64,000 bases of DNA from Endozoicomonas sp. G2_1 (GCF_017744155.1 NZ_JAGHQT010000018.1:1-64000), one strand, 5' to 3'; positions 18,262 through 28,097 are shown, counted from the first letter of the stretch. The notes: generated by a model from the sequence alone, not told the origin. Numbers and translations are program-made.

Positions 18262-18341
18262 ATTCACTTTGCGTTTCTTTGCATTGCACTGCCTATACTG
18301 CTGAGTAGTTAATCGAATCAACGATAAATGAGGTCGAACCA

Positions 18342-18860
18342 ATGAACACAACATCTACACATAAGTCTAAAACATTTTTAAAACCATTGGCTGTTGCCGT
18401 CACTAGTTTAGCACTGTTGACTGCCGCACCAGCCAGTTTTGCTGTCTCGCCAGAACACCAGGCGACGGCTAGTGAGCAAGTGGTTAAGAAGCACAAAGTT
18501 GGCAAGCGCAAACATCACAAGAGCATATTGAAAAAAATGGCGCGCCACTTAGATTTATCACAGGATCAAAAACAACAAATTAAAACGCTGATGCTAACGG
18601 CTAAGCAAGAGCGTCAGACAAACAAAGCAACGCTTGCGAGTTTTCATAAGCAGGTGCAAGTACTCATGCAAGCACCAGAATTTGACGAGCAAGCCTATAT
18701 TAGTTTGCGTGAGCAATATCGCGCCAGCTTCGATCAAATGGCATTGGCTAAGGTTAAAAGTCGCCACGCTATCGCTCAAGTGTTAACACCAGAGCAGCGT
18801 GAAAAATGGCAAGCGGTTAAGGAAAAGAGAAAGCTGAAAAGGCACAGTCAGCAAAGTTAA
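18342..18860 (+). CDS. cpxP: Spy/CpxP-family periplasmic stress protein
   Basis: A 172-residue exported protein with a signal peptide ending at SFA-VSPE, then a highly basic helical domain. Two LTxxQ-like motifs of the family appear (LDLSQDQKQQ near 67, LTPEQREKWQ near 147). CpxP binds the CpxA sensor domain and damps signalling, and the family also has chaperone activity. It is divergent from cpxR, the standard arrangement. The C-terminal 25 residues are unusually Lys/Arg-rich. Confidence 0.82.
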   Translation: MNTTSTHKSKTFLKPLAVAVTSLALLTAAPASFAVSPEHQATASEQVVKKHKVGKRKHHKSILKKMARHLDLSQDQKQQIKTLMLTAKQERQTNKATLASFHKQVQVLMQAPEFDEQAYISLREQYRASFDQMALAKVKSRHAIAQVLTPEQREKWQAVKEKRKLKRHSQQS

Positions 18861-18866
18861 AAAGGC

Positions 18867-20843
18867 TTAACTTGCTAGAGAAAATGAAAACAGTTTAGTC
18901 ATTTCGCTTTCAACCGCTACGCCGTTTAACTGTGCAGGTTGAAAGCGCCATTTTTGCATGGCTGATCTAATTTCTTTTTTGAAGTAATAAGCGCGATGTT
19001 TTTGCTCAAATTGTAGGTCTTTAACTCGGCCGGTTTTGTCTATAGTAAAGCTTACTAAAACGTCCAATTCAACGCCATTGCGCTTAGCCGTACTTGGATA
19101 TTTGGGGGCCGAGGAAGAAATTAATTTAGCGGGTACCTGAGGTTGTAGTTCTGATACTTCGTACTTATAAGCGTTATTATTGACACTCTGGGCGATTAAG
19201 TGTTGATAGCGACCTGCATGTGGTAATGGAGAGTTAAGACCTTGTTGGTTTCTGTTGAGCTGTTCAGCATTAGACAGCTGTTGGTCAACATCTGTCTGTT
19301 GAGCCATTAAGCTTGCCGCTAAAGACGTGCTAGTACTTGATTGACTCAGTACCTGTTCTATTTTACTCGGCTGTTTTGAAGCGGCGTTGTTATCGACTAA
19401 TTGGGCACGGCTAACTCTGGCTGTATGTGTCAGGGGTTTCTCGGTGAGCTCGCTATCATTTGTATTCAGGCTAGTCAGTTCTGCTGTTTCGTTTTGCTCT
19501 GAATTAATATTTTGAGTGCCTGCATAGCGGTTGGTCGGTTCATTGGCAAAACTGATATAAGTTTCGGCAAAAATAGGATCAATTGTTTGCTCAGTAAGCT
19601 CAGGCAAGGACTGATTTGAACGCTCAGTGTGGAGCGCTGGATTTACTAATCGTTGAGCGAGAGAGACGCGATTTTCCGTGTCTATATCGGCTTTTAAATT
19701 ATAGGTGTGATCATCAGAGGTATTTGCATGAGCTACATGCTCTGTCTCATTGTTGCGAGCAAGCGTTGAATAAATAAATGACAGGCTACTAGCATTGAGA
19801 TCTAATTGGTTTATTTTTTCGAGCTGTTTTGATGTCAGCAGATTAACACTGAGCAAACTAATGCTCAGTAAAACCACTGCTGCGGCAATAAACTTTGGTT
19901 GTTGATTGCTACTGACGCAGTGATGATTTTGATGCACCAGACGCAACACCCTTGACGTTAAATCACCACCAGAAGCGGCAATCGCCAAGTTAGGTACCGT
20001 TGCTTTGTGTTTGTGTAAGCACAGTGATGCAGTGTCGGTTAATGCATGAGCGTAGCCAATGGCACTGCCGCAGTGATGAACAGCAATGTCATCACTACAA
20101 TATTCACGTTCATTGCGAATTTGTTTACCGACCCAAGTAACTGCAGGGTGGAAAAACAGAAATACTTCAACAATCGATTGCACAATGTTAACGAGGTAAT
20201 CGTGACGCTTGATATGAGCGAGTTCATGTAACAATAACATTTGTAATTGCTGGCTGGTTAAACCCGAAATCATCGTTGCGGGAATAAGTACCACAGGTTT
20301 TAGCCAACCGATAGCCATAGGTACATGGCTTTGCAGTGATACTAACAATTTGGTTTTGGCGCTGACGCCAACTCGTTGGCATAGCTGTGCAAACTTTTGT
20401 TCGATGGCTTGCGGTGGTGTAATTGATTGTCTGTAAGGCAGTCTGTTTACCGAAACTAACTCAATTAATAATTTACTCGCCAATACCATAACAGTTATTA
20501 GCCAAGCGATAGTGAGGTACGGTAGATAATCAACCACTTGATTTGACCAAAAGCCAGTCGCCAAACTGCTATTGATTGAGCTGATATTAGTTTGATTTTG
20601 GCCGATGGCAAAGGACTCAACAGCAGATTTTTGATAGATAATGCTGTAGGTAACAAGTACTAAAATAGCATTGCTGGCCATGGCGAAACAAGCGAGCCCG
20701 TAGCGCAGAGTGGCGTGCGTTTTAGGAATAACGGTCAGTAGAATTTTCAGTGTGGCAGCGACAAGTAGGCCCTGCCACAAGAAGTGTAGCAAGGTGATAG
20801 CAATCGAGTTAAGAAGATAACTGTCTTGAATCAATGCTGCCAT
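18867..20843 (-). CDS. M56 (BlaR1-like) membrane metallopeptidase fused to a TonB C-terminal domain
   Basis: From the chosen start the protein has 658 residues: four N-terminal membrane helices, a zinc protease site HELAHIKRHD (His206, Glu207, His210), a further helix near 335, a long low-complexity periplasmic linker (about 350-560) and a TonB-type C-terminal domain (PKYPSTAKRNGVELDVLVSF...MQKWRFQP). The start 20843 is chosen because GGAG lies eight bases upstream; the ATG at 20858 has no site. There is no penicillin-binding sensor domain, so it is not a classic beta-lactam receptor. It follows a BlaI-type repressor, which it may cleave on a signal reaching the periplasm. Confidence 0.85.
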   Translation of the reverse strand: MAALIQDSYLLNSIAITLLHFLWQGLLVAATLKILLTVIPKTHATLRYGLACFAMASNAILVLVTYSIIYQKSAVESFAIGQNQTNISSINSSLATGFWSNQVVDYLPYLTIAWLITVMVLASKLLIELVSVNRLPYRQSITPPQAIEQKFAQLCQRVGVSAKTKLLVSLQSHVPMAIGWLKPVVLIPATMISGLTSQQLQMLLLHELAHIKRHDYLVNIVQSIVEVFLFFHPAVTWVGKQIRNEREYCSDDIAVHHCGSAIGYAHALTDTASLCLHKHKATVPNLAIAASGGDLTSRVLRLVHQNHHCVSSNQQPKFIAAAVVLLSISLLSVNLLTSKQLEKINQLDLNASSLSFIYSTLARNNETEHVAHANTSDDHTYNLKADIDTENRVSLAQRLVNPALHTERSNQSLPELTEQTIDPIFAETYISFANEPTNRYAGTQNINSEQNETAELTSLNTNDSELTEKPLTHTARVSRAQLVDNNAASKQPSKIEQVLSQSSTSTSLAASLMAQQTDVDQQLSNAEQLNRNQQGLNSPLPHAGRYQHLIAQSVNNNAYKYEVSELQPQVPAKLISSSAPKYPSTAKRNGVELDVLVSFTIDKTGRVKDLQFEQKHRAYYFKKEIRSAMQKWRFQPAQLNGVAVESEMTKLFSFSLAS

Positions 20844-20900
20844 ATTGCCGTACTCCATTTTCGCTAAAGGAGTGAGTTATATTATATCAATTATTTGATA

Positions 20901-21287
20901 CTAAACTTGCTGCTCAAGTTTATCAAGTAACTGTCTAATATCGTCAATTTCTTGTTGGCTGGTTGAATCGTCAAGTGCGCGCATGACTAATTTAGATTTA
21001 GAGCCGCCAAAGGCTTTTATCATAAGGTCTTTTAGTAGTGATGATTGTGTTTGAACTTGGCTATTAGCTGCTGCATAGACGTGAGCACGATGGCTTTCGT
21101 CGCGAATGACTAACGCTTTATCATGCATGATTTGCAGTATTTTTAGTACCGTAGTGTAACCAGTTGTTTGGGTTTTACTGACCGCTTGATGAATTTCTCT
21201 GACGGTCGATGGCCCCAACTGCCACAAAACATTGAGCAGGGTTAGCTCTGCTTCCGTTGGTTTTGTCTGTTTTTTGCCCTTTGCCAT
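20901..21287 (-). CDS. BlaI/MecI/CopY-family transcriptional repressor
   Basis: A 128-residue winged-helix repressor (EAELTLLNVLWQLGPSTVREIHQ..., TTVLKILQIMHDKALV) with a C-terminal dimer helix. Family members dimerise on a short dyad and are inactivated by proteolysis by a partner M56 protease, which here is the next gene. Both are transcribed leftward with a 57-base gap. No beta-lactamase is nearby, so the regulon is something else. Confidence 0.88.
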   Translation of the reverse strand: MAKGKKQTKPTEAELTLLNVLWQLGPSTVREIHQAVSKTQTTGYTTVLKILQIMHDKALVIRDESHRAHVYAAANSQVQTQSSLLKDLMIKAFGGSKSKLVMRALDDSTSQQEIDDIRQLLDKLEQQV

Positions 21288-21323
21288 AAATGGCCCCCTT
21301 TGTCTGTTTACCGCGCTGACTAT

Positions 21324-21352
21324 TTATTATTGTTATCGTTGGCAGTTAACAA
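21324..21352 (-). promoter_or_regulatory. Putative promoter of the BlaI-M56 operon
   Basis: On the minus strand TTGTTA (21352-21347) and TAATAA (21329-21324) are spaced by 17 bases, about 37 bases before the repressor start. Confidence 0.45.
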
Positions 21353-21363
21353 AATGGTTATAT

Positions 21364-21379
21364 TACGAACACAATCGTA
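21364..21379. promoter_or_regulatory. Candidate BlaI-type operator dyad
   Basis: TACGA-N6-TCGTA is a perfect inverted repeat 11 bases upstream of the predicted -35 box of the repressor operon. BlaI-family repressors bind short dyads of this size. Binding is inferred only from position and symmetry. Confidence 0.35.
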
Positions 21380-21524
21380 TCATCGACAAGCTAAATACGG
21401 CAAGCTTTGTTTGCTGGCAATCAAACTATTGTGTAAATAAATATTATCTATTTTTATACAAATTATTAACTTTTCTGCCGTTAATCATAGCTCTGAGAGT
21501 AGTTAAGGCCATGATATTTATTGG

Positions 21525-22328
21525 TTAACTAAGTAGAGCTTTCGATTGTTGGGGGTAGTCAGTAAAAATCGCGTCAACGTTGAGTGCTTGGCAGTGGTTG
21601 ACGTCTAGAGTCTGATTGACGGTATAAACCCAAACTTCGAGCTGTTGGGCTTTTATTGCCGCTACTAGTGATTTTGACAAACACGACAAAGAAGGATTAA
21701 TAGCAACTAAGTTAAGTGATGCCAGTTTCGTGACCAGCGATTTGATATCGACACTGCTTTGTTCGATCAGGGCGGCCATTTTAAGTTTCCCCAATCCTTT
21801 ATCGACGGCTAGTTGGTTAACTTCCAATAAAATCTGGTGATCAAAGCTAGAGATTATAAGCGATTCAAGTAGACGGTTGTTCGGGTCATGGTCTCGTGTG
21901 CTGAGCTGTTGCAAACAACTGACTAATGTTGTTGTTAACCTGTTTCTAAATGCACTGTCGTGTGCAAGCGAGTTATCGGGGAGTTTAACTTCAATATTAA
22001 TTGTGCACTGAGAGTCAATTAGAGAAAGTGCTTGTGCCAGAGTGGGTATTGGGTTGTTAGCTGAGTTGTTGTAGTCGGCGAGCTGTTCGACACTGAGTTC
22101 GCTCAATGCTATTGGATGGCTGTTTTCAATTTGAACGGATGGGTCGTGAATAACCAGTAATTCTGCATAACCAGCTTGAGCTGTCGAGCTTGTTTGGTCT
22201 TGGTGTGGCCAGTGCAGCTGGACATCAAACTCGATGGCATCACAGCCTTGCTCGAGAGCTTTTTGAAATGCCAGTAGCGTATTTTCTGGATACTGGCCAC
22301 TGGCACCTCTGTGCGCGACAATTTTCAT
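21525..22328 (-). CDS. ugpQ: Glycerophosphodiester phosphodiesterase
   Basis: A 267-residue GDPD-type TIM barrel beginning VAHRGASGQYPENTLLAFQ (catalytic His, substrate Arg and Glu), with CDAIEFDVQ and a metal-binding TINIEVKLP. It releases sn-glycerol-3-phosphate from glycerophosphodiesters in the cytosol (no signal peptide). It follows psd by about 20 bases, so phospholipid synthesis and turnover genes are grouped. Confidence 0.88.
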   Translation of the reverse strand: MKIVAHRGASGQYPENTLLAFQKALEQGCDAIEFDVQLHWPHQDQTSSTAQAGYAELLVIHDPSVQIENSHPIALSELSVEQLADYNNSANNPIPTLAQALSLIDSQCTINIEVKLPDNSLAHDSAFRNRLTTTLVSCLQQLSTRDHDPNNRLLESLIISSFDHQILLEVNQLAVDKGLGKLKMAALIEQSSVDIKSLVTKLASLNLVAINPSLSCLSKSLVAAIKAQQLEVWVYTVNQTLDVNHCQALNVDAIFTDYPQQSKALLS

Positions 22329-22349
22329 CTGCGCTTGCTCATTTATCGC

Positions 22350-23279
22350 TTATTCTTCTGCCGCGTTTTCGGCCGTGCTTTTTTCAGCGACACTTTCTTT
22401 TGTAACGCTTTCTTCAGTAACAATGTCGGCATAGTGTTGACCTAGGCGAGTCACAGTTTCTGGCCCGGCGCTCGGGTTAAACTCCACCATACCCGGAGCG
22501 AACGTGGTAATCACGGTTGAGCCAAGTTTAAAGCGACCCATTTCATCACCCTTGTTGAACTTGATCGCGGTTGGCCCCTCAGCGGGGTATTGCCAGCGAA
22601 AGACATCTTTGCCCGCTGGCGGAGTAACGGTGCCGGCCCACGTTGTTTCGATGCTGGCAACAATGGTTGCACCAACTAAGGTCATAGTAAACGGGCCGTG
22701 TTCACTGTCGAAAACGGCGACAACGCGTTCGTTGCGGGCAAACAAGTCTGGGACACTGCGAGCAGTTAACGGATTGACTGAAAATAGCTCGCCCGGCACG
22801 TAAATCATTTCGCGCAAGGTTGCTGCCATTGGCATGTGAATTCTGTGGTAGTCGGTTGGCGCTAAGTAAATACAAGAGAACTTACCCCCTTCAAACGGCG
22901 CCGATGTTTTTGGATCGCCGCCAAGTAAACTGGTCAGGCTGTAGTTAAAACCTTTCGCTTGGATAAGTTGGCCGTCAACAATATCACCTTGTTGACTGAT
23001 CGCACCATCAACCGGGTAACAAAGGGTTTGCGAATTATCGTCGATGGGTCTAGCACCGTCTTCCAATTCACGGGTAAAAAAGTCGTTAAAGGTACTAAAA
23101 TCAGTCGCATTTTTCAGTTTGGCTTCCGCCATATTGATATTGTACGCCTTGATAAATGCTTCGATTGCTTTGGTGGTTAGCCAGCCAGCTTCTGCTGCCG
23201 CAAATTTTCCAACAAGGCGCGAGATCGCATGCTTGGGCATTAAATACTGTAAAGTGATTTTTATTTTATCTAATAACAC
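22350..23279 (-). CDS. psd: Phosphatidylserine decarboxylase proenzyme
   Basis: The 309-residue proenzyme makes phosphatidylethanolamine at the inner membrane. Self-cleavage occurs in LGST between Gly253 and Ser254, giving the pyruvoyl alpha subunit; Asp91 and His148 complete the maturation triad. Length to Ser254 equals that of E. coli Psd. The last 20 or so residues ([20 protein letters not shown]) are a repetitive acidic tail not needed for the fold. It follows rsgA by 10 bases; rsgA-psd linkage is common in gammaproteobacteria. Confidence 0.95.
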   Translation of the reverse strand: MLLDKIKITLQYLMPKHAISRLVGKFAAAEAGWLTTKAIEAFIKAYNINMAEAKLKNATDFSTFNDFFTRELEDGARPIDDNSQTLCYPVDGAISQQGDIVDGQLIQAKGFNYSLTSLLGGDPKTSAPFEGGKFSCIYLAPTDYHRIHMPMAATLREMIYVPGELFSVNPLTARSVPDLFARNERVVAVFDSEHGPFTMTLVGATIVASIETTWAGTVTPPAGKDVFRWQYPAEGPTAIKFNKGDEMGRFKLGSTVITTFAPGMVEFNPSAGPETVTRLGQHYADIVTEESVTKESVAEKSTAENAAEE

Positions 23280-23289
23280 GGGTAAATCC

Positions 23290-24348
23290 TTAAGGTTGAA
23301 AGCGGCTAGTTTGTTGAGCCTCAGTAAGGCTCACTAAAATGCGTTGAAAGCTGGCTAAGCGCTCGGGGCGAACGGCCCCCGCTTGGCAAGCGGCAACTAA
23401 AGCACAGCCGGGGTCGCTTTGGTGTTTACAATCTCTAAATTTGCAGGTGCCCAAGTAGTCAGCAAACTCGACAAAGCCTTGGCTGACTTGTTCTGGCGTC
23501 ATATGCCACAGACCAAATTCGCGAATACCAGGCGAGTCAATTAAGTCGCCGCCCGCTGGAAAATGATAGAGCCTAGCAACCGTTGTGGTGTGTTGACCAA
23601 GCCCTGAGTTTTCCGAAACGGCTTGTGTGACTAGCGCGAGTTCGGGCATCAAGCTGTTGACCAGTGTTGATTTGCCAACACCTGATTGGCCGACAAAAAT
23701 ACTGACCTGTTGTTCGAGTTGTTGGCTTAGTTGATCTAGCCCTGTCTTTTGCTCGCTGCTGGCGTAGATAACACGATAACCAATCTCGCGATAAATGGTT
23801 AAGCTCGCTTCAATATCGGCTTCATTTTCAGCGTTTAACAAATCGGTTTTGTTTAAGACAATAATTGGCGTTATCCCGGTTTGTTCAGCAGCGACAATAT
23901 AGCGGTCGATAATATCTGGATTAAATGCCGGCAAGACTGACGAAACAATAAAAATTTGACTTATATTGGCGGCGACGGGTTTGACACCGTCGTAGACATC
24001 TGGCCTAGCGAGAATAGAACTGCGCTGGTGAACTGCTTCAATCACCCCTGATACTTTACTGGCGTTGTCTTCTGATGTCGTTTCTTTTTCTGCACGCCAC
24101 GAGACTTTGTCACCACAGACTAAAGAGTCGATGGTTCTGCGCATATTACAGCGAAAAATCCGGCCGTCATCTGCTTCGACATCGGCGTGTTGACCAAAGC
24201 GACTGATAATGACGCCTGATTGCGGCTCGCCGAGTTGTTCATCAGTAAAGCTGACCTTGTCTTTTGAGGCTTTTTGATTGAGCTTTTTGCTTTGGTTTGC
24301 TTTGATGCGTCTGAGTTGACCTTTGGTCAGTTTTTTTGTTTTTGCCAC
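23290..24348 (-). CDS. rsgA: Small ribosomal subunit biogenesis GTPase RsgA
   Basis: A 352-residue circularly permuted GTPase: OB fold, then G4 NKTD (166-169), G1 GQSGVGKST (220-228), G3 DSPG (271-274), and a zinc finger with C302, C307, H309 and C315. It tests late 30S maturation and releases RbfA. The N-terminal 30 residues are strongly basic. It diverges from orn, as in many relatives. Confidence 0.95.
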   Translation of the reverse strand: MAKTKKLTKGQLRRIKANQSKKLNQKASKDKVSFTDEQLGEPQSGVIISRFGQHADVEADDGRIFRCNMRRTIDSLVCGDKVSWRAEKETTSEDNASKVSGVIEAVHQRSSILARPDVYDGVKPVAANISQIFIVSSVLPAFNPDIIDRYIVAAEQTGITPIIVLNKTDLLNAENEADIEASLTIYREIGYRVIYASSEQKTGLDQLSQQLEQQVSIFVGQSGVGKSTLVNSLMPELALVTQAVSENSGLGQHTTTVARLYHFPAGGDLIDSPGIREFGLWHMTPEQVSQGFVEFADYLGTCKFRDCKHQSDPGCALVAACQAGAVRPERLASFQRILVSLTEAQQTSRFQP

Positions 24349-24450
24349 AGGGACCTAATATGTTCTTGGTTTCGTTATACACACGGGTATAATTAACTTA
24401 TAGCGTGTATGTATTATACCCATTTTATTGATTTTCACTAAGGTAAATAT

Positions 24451-24996
24451 ATGTCTTACTCAGATACCAACTTGATCTGGCTTGATTTGGAAATGACTGG
24501 TTTAGAGCCAAAAACCGACGTTATTCTGGAGATTGCTTCGATAGTGACCGACAGTGAACTCAATGTCTTGGCAGAGGGACCAAGCTTGGCAATACATCAA
24601 CCTGATGATGTTCTTGACAACATGAATGAATGGTGTATCGAGCACCACGGAAAATCAGGTTTGACTCAGCGCTGTCGCGACAGTGACGTTTCAGTTGAAC
24701 AGGCAATGCAACAAACCTTGGCGTTTGTTAAACAATACGTACCCGCTGGTAAATCACCGATGTGTGGCAACAGTATTGGCCAAGATCGCCGCTTTATTAA
24801 TAAATACATGGCTGAATTTGAAGACTACTTTCACTACCGCAATCTTGATGTCAGCACGATTAAAGAGCTGGCTAGAAGGTGGCGTCCAGAAGTATTAGAA
24901 AAAGTCGTCAAACAAGGGGCGCATTTAGCTATGGACGATATTCGCGAATCAATCGACGAATTAAAAGTCTATCGCGAGCACTTCTTTAAGATCTAA
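24451..24996 (+). CDS. orn: Oligoribonuclease
   Basis: The 181-residue DEDDh exonuclease degrades 2- to 5-mer RNA, including pGpG from c-di-GMP breakdown. [11 protein letters not shown] (first DE), [26 protein letters not shown] and [10 protein letters not shown] (His and last Asp) are all present. Start preceded by AAGG. Confidence 0.96.
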   Translation: MSYSDTNLIWLDLEMTGLEPKTDVILEIASIVTDSELNVLAEGPSLAIHQPDDVLDNMNEWCIEHHGKSGLTQRCRDSDVSVEQAMQQTLAFVKQYVPAGKSPMCGNSIGQDRRFINKYMAEFEDYFHYRNLDVSTIKELARRWRPEVLEKVVKQGAHLAMDDIRESIDELKVYREHFFKI

Positions 24997-25030
24997 CCAA
25001 AACTTTTTAAGTGTTAATAACAGCACACCG

Positions 25031-26080
25031 TTAGTTTCTCACTGGTTGTTTCAATAATCCCGGCGCTTGTTGCCACAAGCGCTCAGACAACTTCTTGTGC
25101 TCATGCCAGTCACCGCTGGCTATCCAATCGGCAAGTGCTTTGGCAACATTTGGCATTGGCTTGCTTTCAATCTTGGGTTTGTCGCTCAGCCACTGACTCA
25201 CTTTTTCTACGGTTAATTGATCTATAACATTGGCAAAATAGAGTTGTTCTAATGCCAAGGCATTCGAGTGCTGTTCCATCTGTCCTTGTAATGGCTTGGT
25301 CAGAATAGGTAGGCCTAAATGTAAGCACTCACTTATGAGTTCAAATCCGCTGTTACAAATAACGCCGCTAGCGCCAGCTAAATCTCGTTTGAAGCCTTGG
25401 TAGCAAGTTTTGCGCTGCTTAACGTTATTGACATTGCTATCGACTAATTCGGGTGAATATTGAATGAACTCAATGTTTGGGATTTGTTGTAGTAATTCGG
25501 TTATCCGTTGCTGATTTTCAAAGGGTAGGTAAACCAGAATATGTTGTTTGCGCTGTGCAAGTGCTAACTCGGTATCAATAATTGGCGGTAAAACGTTACT
25601 GGCATACGGGTGCCAATGTAAGCCAACATTGTAATTGGCGGGCGCAAAGTATTTCATAATGGTACGAGTGAGCCAGGTGTCACCAGTGAGTGGTGTGCCA
25701 TCGCCAAAGGCGTATTGATGACCCACGCCTAACAGCCGCTTGTGAGCTAGTTTTGCTGCCCATGCTGTCACTGGTTCAAAATCAGTGATCACGAGATCAA
25801 AGTCGTCTAATGGCAAGCGGCGAATATCGCGAACAAATGTGAATATGTTATTTACTTTTGCTGTTTTAAGATGATTAACACTGCCATTTTCAGTGACAAA
25901 GGTTAGCCCTTGCCGGTACCAGTAATCGCCAAAAACGTCCATATCGAACAGCTGCTCACGTGGCCGGCCTGAAAATAAAAATTGTACATCGAGCTCTTGT
26001 TGTGCGAGGTATTGAGCGAGAATTCGCGCTCTTGAAATATGACCATTGCCGGTCCCTTGAACACCAAAGAGTATTTTCAT
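25031..26080 (-). CDS. MJ1255/VC2487-type glycosyltransferase
   Basis: The start MKILFGVQGTGNGHISRAR matches a conserved family of GT-B glycosyltransferases related to MurG. A C-terminal UDP-sugar region (GVICNSGFELISECLHLGLPIL near 240-262) is visible. An in-frame ATG six codons upstream (26098) is less likely because the conserved sequence begins at 26080. It lies 38 bases after a PAP2 phosphatase gene. The acceptor is unknown; lipid glycosylation is a guess. Confidence 0.8.
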   Translation of the reverse strand: MKILFGVQGTGNGHISRARILAQYLAQQELDVQFLFSGRPREQLFDMDVFGDYWYRQGLTFVTENGSVNHLKTAKVNNIFTFVRDIRRLPLDDFDLVITDFEPVTAWAAKLAHKRLLGVGHQYAFGDGTPLTGDTWLTRTIMKYFAPANYNVGLHWHPYASNVLPPIIDTELALAQRKQHILVYLPFENQQRITELLQQIPNIEFIQYSPELVDSNVNNVKQRKTCYQGFKRDLAGASGVICNSGFELISECLHLGLPILTKPLQGQMEQHSNALALEQLYFANVIDQLTVEKVSQWLSDKPKIESKPMPNVAKALADWIASGDWHEHKKLSERLWQQAPGLLKQPVRN

Positions 26081-26118
26081 TGTCTTGTATCCAACCACTT
26101 GTATCCAGCAAAAAAAGA

Positions 26119-26640
26119 CTAAACCAGTATTATCGCCAAACCGGTACCAATCGCCGCACCGGCTAAAATATCGGTGGGAAAATGGACGCTAAGTATCACT
26201 CTAGAAGCGCCAACCATACTCGCCCACAAATACAAAATACTGGCAATAGCACCAAATTCTATTGTCGCTAAACTCGCCAATAAAAAAGCCGCCATGGTGT
26301 GACCTGACGGGAAGCTAAATTGATCAGACGGCGTCACGATTGATTTTACCGACGGTTCTACTTCTGGTGGTCTGCGGCGTTTTAGGGTGTTTTTCAAGAC
26401 AAAATACAAGGGGCGTTCAATCAGGTAAGCTTTGGCTACCAGCACTAAAAAAGCAATTTGTTCAAAACCTGAAATAACAGTGATGGCAACTGGCAACAGT
26501 ACTTGCATATAGCCGTCGCCTGTTTTTGATACCGCTCGAACAAAGCTGATAAATCGTTGGTAATAGTGAGACTTTGTGCACCAAAGCAGAATAGACAAGT
26601 CAACTTTTGAGACATTTGTTAGCACTGTCATCGTGACCAC
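26119..26640 (-). CDS. PAP2-family membrane phosphatase
   Basis: A 173-residue membrane protein with the three phosphatidic acid phosphatase motifs: KNTLKRRRP (K-x6-RP), PSGHTMAAF (PSGH) and SRVILSVHFPTD (SR-x5-H-x3-D). Such enzymes remove phosphate from lipid phosphates or undecaprenyl diphosphate. Upstream of the glycosyltransferase on the same strand. Confidence 0.85.
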   Translation of the reverse strand: MVTMTVLTNVSKVDLSILLWCTKSHYYQRFISFVRAVSKTGDGYMQVLLPVAITVISGFEQIAFLVLVAKAYLIERPLYFVLKNTLKRRRPPEVEPSVKSIVTPSDQFSFPSGHTMAAFLLASLATIEFGAIASILYLWASMVGASRVILSVHFPTDILAGAAIGTGLAIILV

Positions 26641-26824
26641 CGTGCAATTTTCACTGATATTGTCAGTCAGCTTATGGGCGAAATATGAAAGCCAAGTTAC
26701 AGTTAGATGGCCGTTTGGTTAAATTTTGTCCGAAATTTTTTCATCGCAAAAAGAGTTTTGCTTGCAGGTCTGACCAGTTTTGGTGACAATGATTAATATT
26801 ATCTACAAAAATATGGAGTCAACT

Positions 26825-27346
26825 ATGACTAACGGGGCTAAGACCAAACGTACTAGCAAGGGTAATCGTTTCAGTCGCTATGTCGGTCGCATCAACAAAA
26901 TGCCATTGAAGTGGCGCAGTTACTTATTGACCAAATTATTCTGTTCTCAAGTGAAATTTGCCGGTATTGCTAAGGTCAAATTAGTATCGGTGAAGAGTGA
27001 AGGTGTTGAATTGTTTTTGCACAATCGCAAGAAGGTTCAAAATCACATTGGTGGCATTCATGCGATTGCTGCAGGTCTACTGGCAGAGTCGGCGAGCGGA
27101 ATTGCCTTTGGTATGCACGTTCCCGATAGCCATTTGCCTTTGTTGAAATCGATGAAAATGAATTTTAATCGCCGTATGCAAGGTAACTTAAAAGCACTTG
27201 CCCATTTGACTACTGAACAAATTGCTCAAGTGACCAGTGAGGAAAAAGGCGATATTGAAGTTTTTGTTCAACTGATTGATGATTCTGGACAAGAGCCAAT
27301 CGATTGCACGATGAATTGGGCTTGGGTACCGAAAAAGCGAAAATAG
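26825..27346 (+). CDS. DUF4442 (hotdog-fold) protein
   Basis: A 173-residue protein of the DUF4442 family, related to acyl-CoA thioesterases of the hotdog fold (GIHAIAAGLLAESASGIAFG core helix, SMKMNFNRRMQGNLKALAHL strand). Start 26825 is chosen because GGAG sits ten bases upstream; earlier in-frame starts have no site. The N-terminus is basic. A role in acyl thioester metabolism is inferred from the fold only. It precedes a CPBP membrane protein by 8 bases. Confidence 0.75.
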   Translation: MTNGAKTKRTSKGNRFSRYVGRINKMPLKWRSYLLTKLFCSQVKFAGIAKVKLVSVKSEGVELFLHNRKKVQNHIGGIHAIAAGLLAESASGIAFGMHVPDSHLPLLKSMKMNFNRRMQGNLKALAHLTTEQIAQVTSEEKGDIEVFVQLIDDSGQEPIDCTMNWAWVPKKRK

Positions 27347-27354
27347 GGGAGTTA

Positions 27355-27996
27355 ATGTCGGTTCAGCATATGTGGAATAAAGCGCTAGTTGCAGAGCTAT
27401 TTTTTCTGTTCTTATTGATGCCTATCACGCTGTTGTTGCCGATAGCGATTATTTGGCAAGTGCTGGCGGTAGCCGCTGCCGCTTTTTATGTTCTCTATGT
27501 CATGAAAGGTCAAGGTTTGCTGATAAAAGCTCGACTGCTCAGTGCTAATTGGCGAGAGTTACCAAATCGAGTATTGCTGAGATTTAGCCTATTTATTGCG
27601 ATTTCAACCGCATTAATGACGACATTAATGCCGGAGAAACTGTTTTACGCAGTGCTTGGCAATCCAACACTATGGCTCGCAATTAGCGCTTTTTACATTA
27701 TTTTTTCGGTTTATCCACAAGAGTTGTTGTATCGGCTGTTTTTCTTCCATCGCTACCAACCATTGTTTAGCGATAAACGTTTCTTGTTATTTTTTAACGC
27801 AATAATTTTTTGTTACGCTCATTTAGTTTATCTAGACACCTTAGTGTTTGCGCTAACCTTCGTTGGTGGCGTCATTTTTGCCAATACATACCAGCGCACC
27901 AAATCAGTCATGTTTACCAGTGTTGAACACGCCTTGTACGGCTGGTGGTTGTATACTTTGGGGTTGGGGGAAATGCTCGCTTTTCCTGGCCCTTAG
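27355..27996 (+). CDS. CPBP-family intramembrane protein (possibly inactive protease)
   Basis: A 213-residue protein with about six membrane helices and degenerate CPBP/Rce1 motifs: QELLYRLFFFHRY where EExxxR is usual, AHLVY with a conserved His, and EHALYGWW where the third motif normally ends in Asn. The start has a GGGGAG ribosome site; a longer in-frame reading from 27304 overlaps the upstream gene and is unlikely. CPBP proteins cleave prenylated or peptide substrates in the membrane, but the changed residues raise doubt about catalysis. Confidence 0.75.
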   Translation: MSVQHMWNKALVAELFFLFLLMPITLLLPIAIIWQVLAVAAAAFYVLYVMKGQGLLIKARLLSANWRELPNRVLLRFSLFIAISTALMTTLMPEKLFYAVLGNPTLWLAISAFYIIFSVYPQELLYRLFFFHRYQPLFSDKRFLLFFNAIIFCYAHLVYLDTLVFALTFVGGVIFANTYQRTKSVMFTSVEHALYGWWLYTLGLGEMLAFPGP

Positions 27997-28097
27997 TCAC
28001 CAGTTTTACAATATTAGCCAGTGTCATATTGGTTAGTGAGTTGTTTTGCTATAATCACCTTTTTTGTCAACCACTCGTGAAGCTCGGGTAATTACAT

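Noticed and set aside
18867-21287. Beta-lactam resistance operon
   Set aside because: The M56 protein lacks a penicillin-binding sensor domain and no beta-lactamase is nearby.
26686-26787. 33-codon frame before the DUF4442 gene
   Set aside because: No ribosome site or family resemblance; probably chance.
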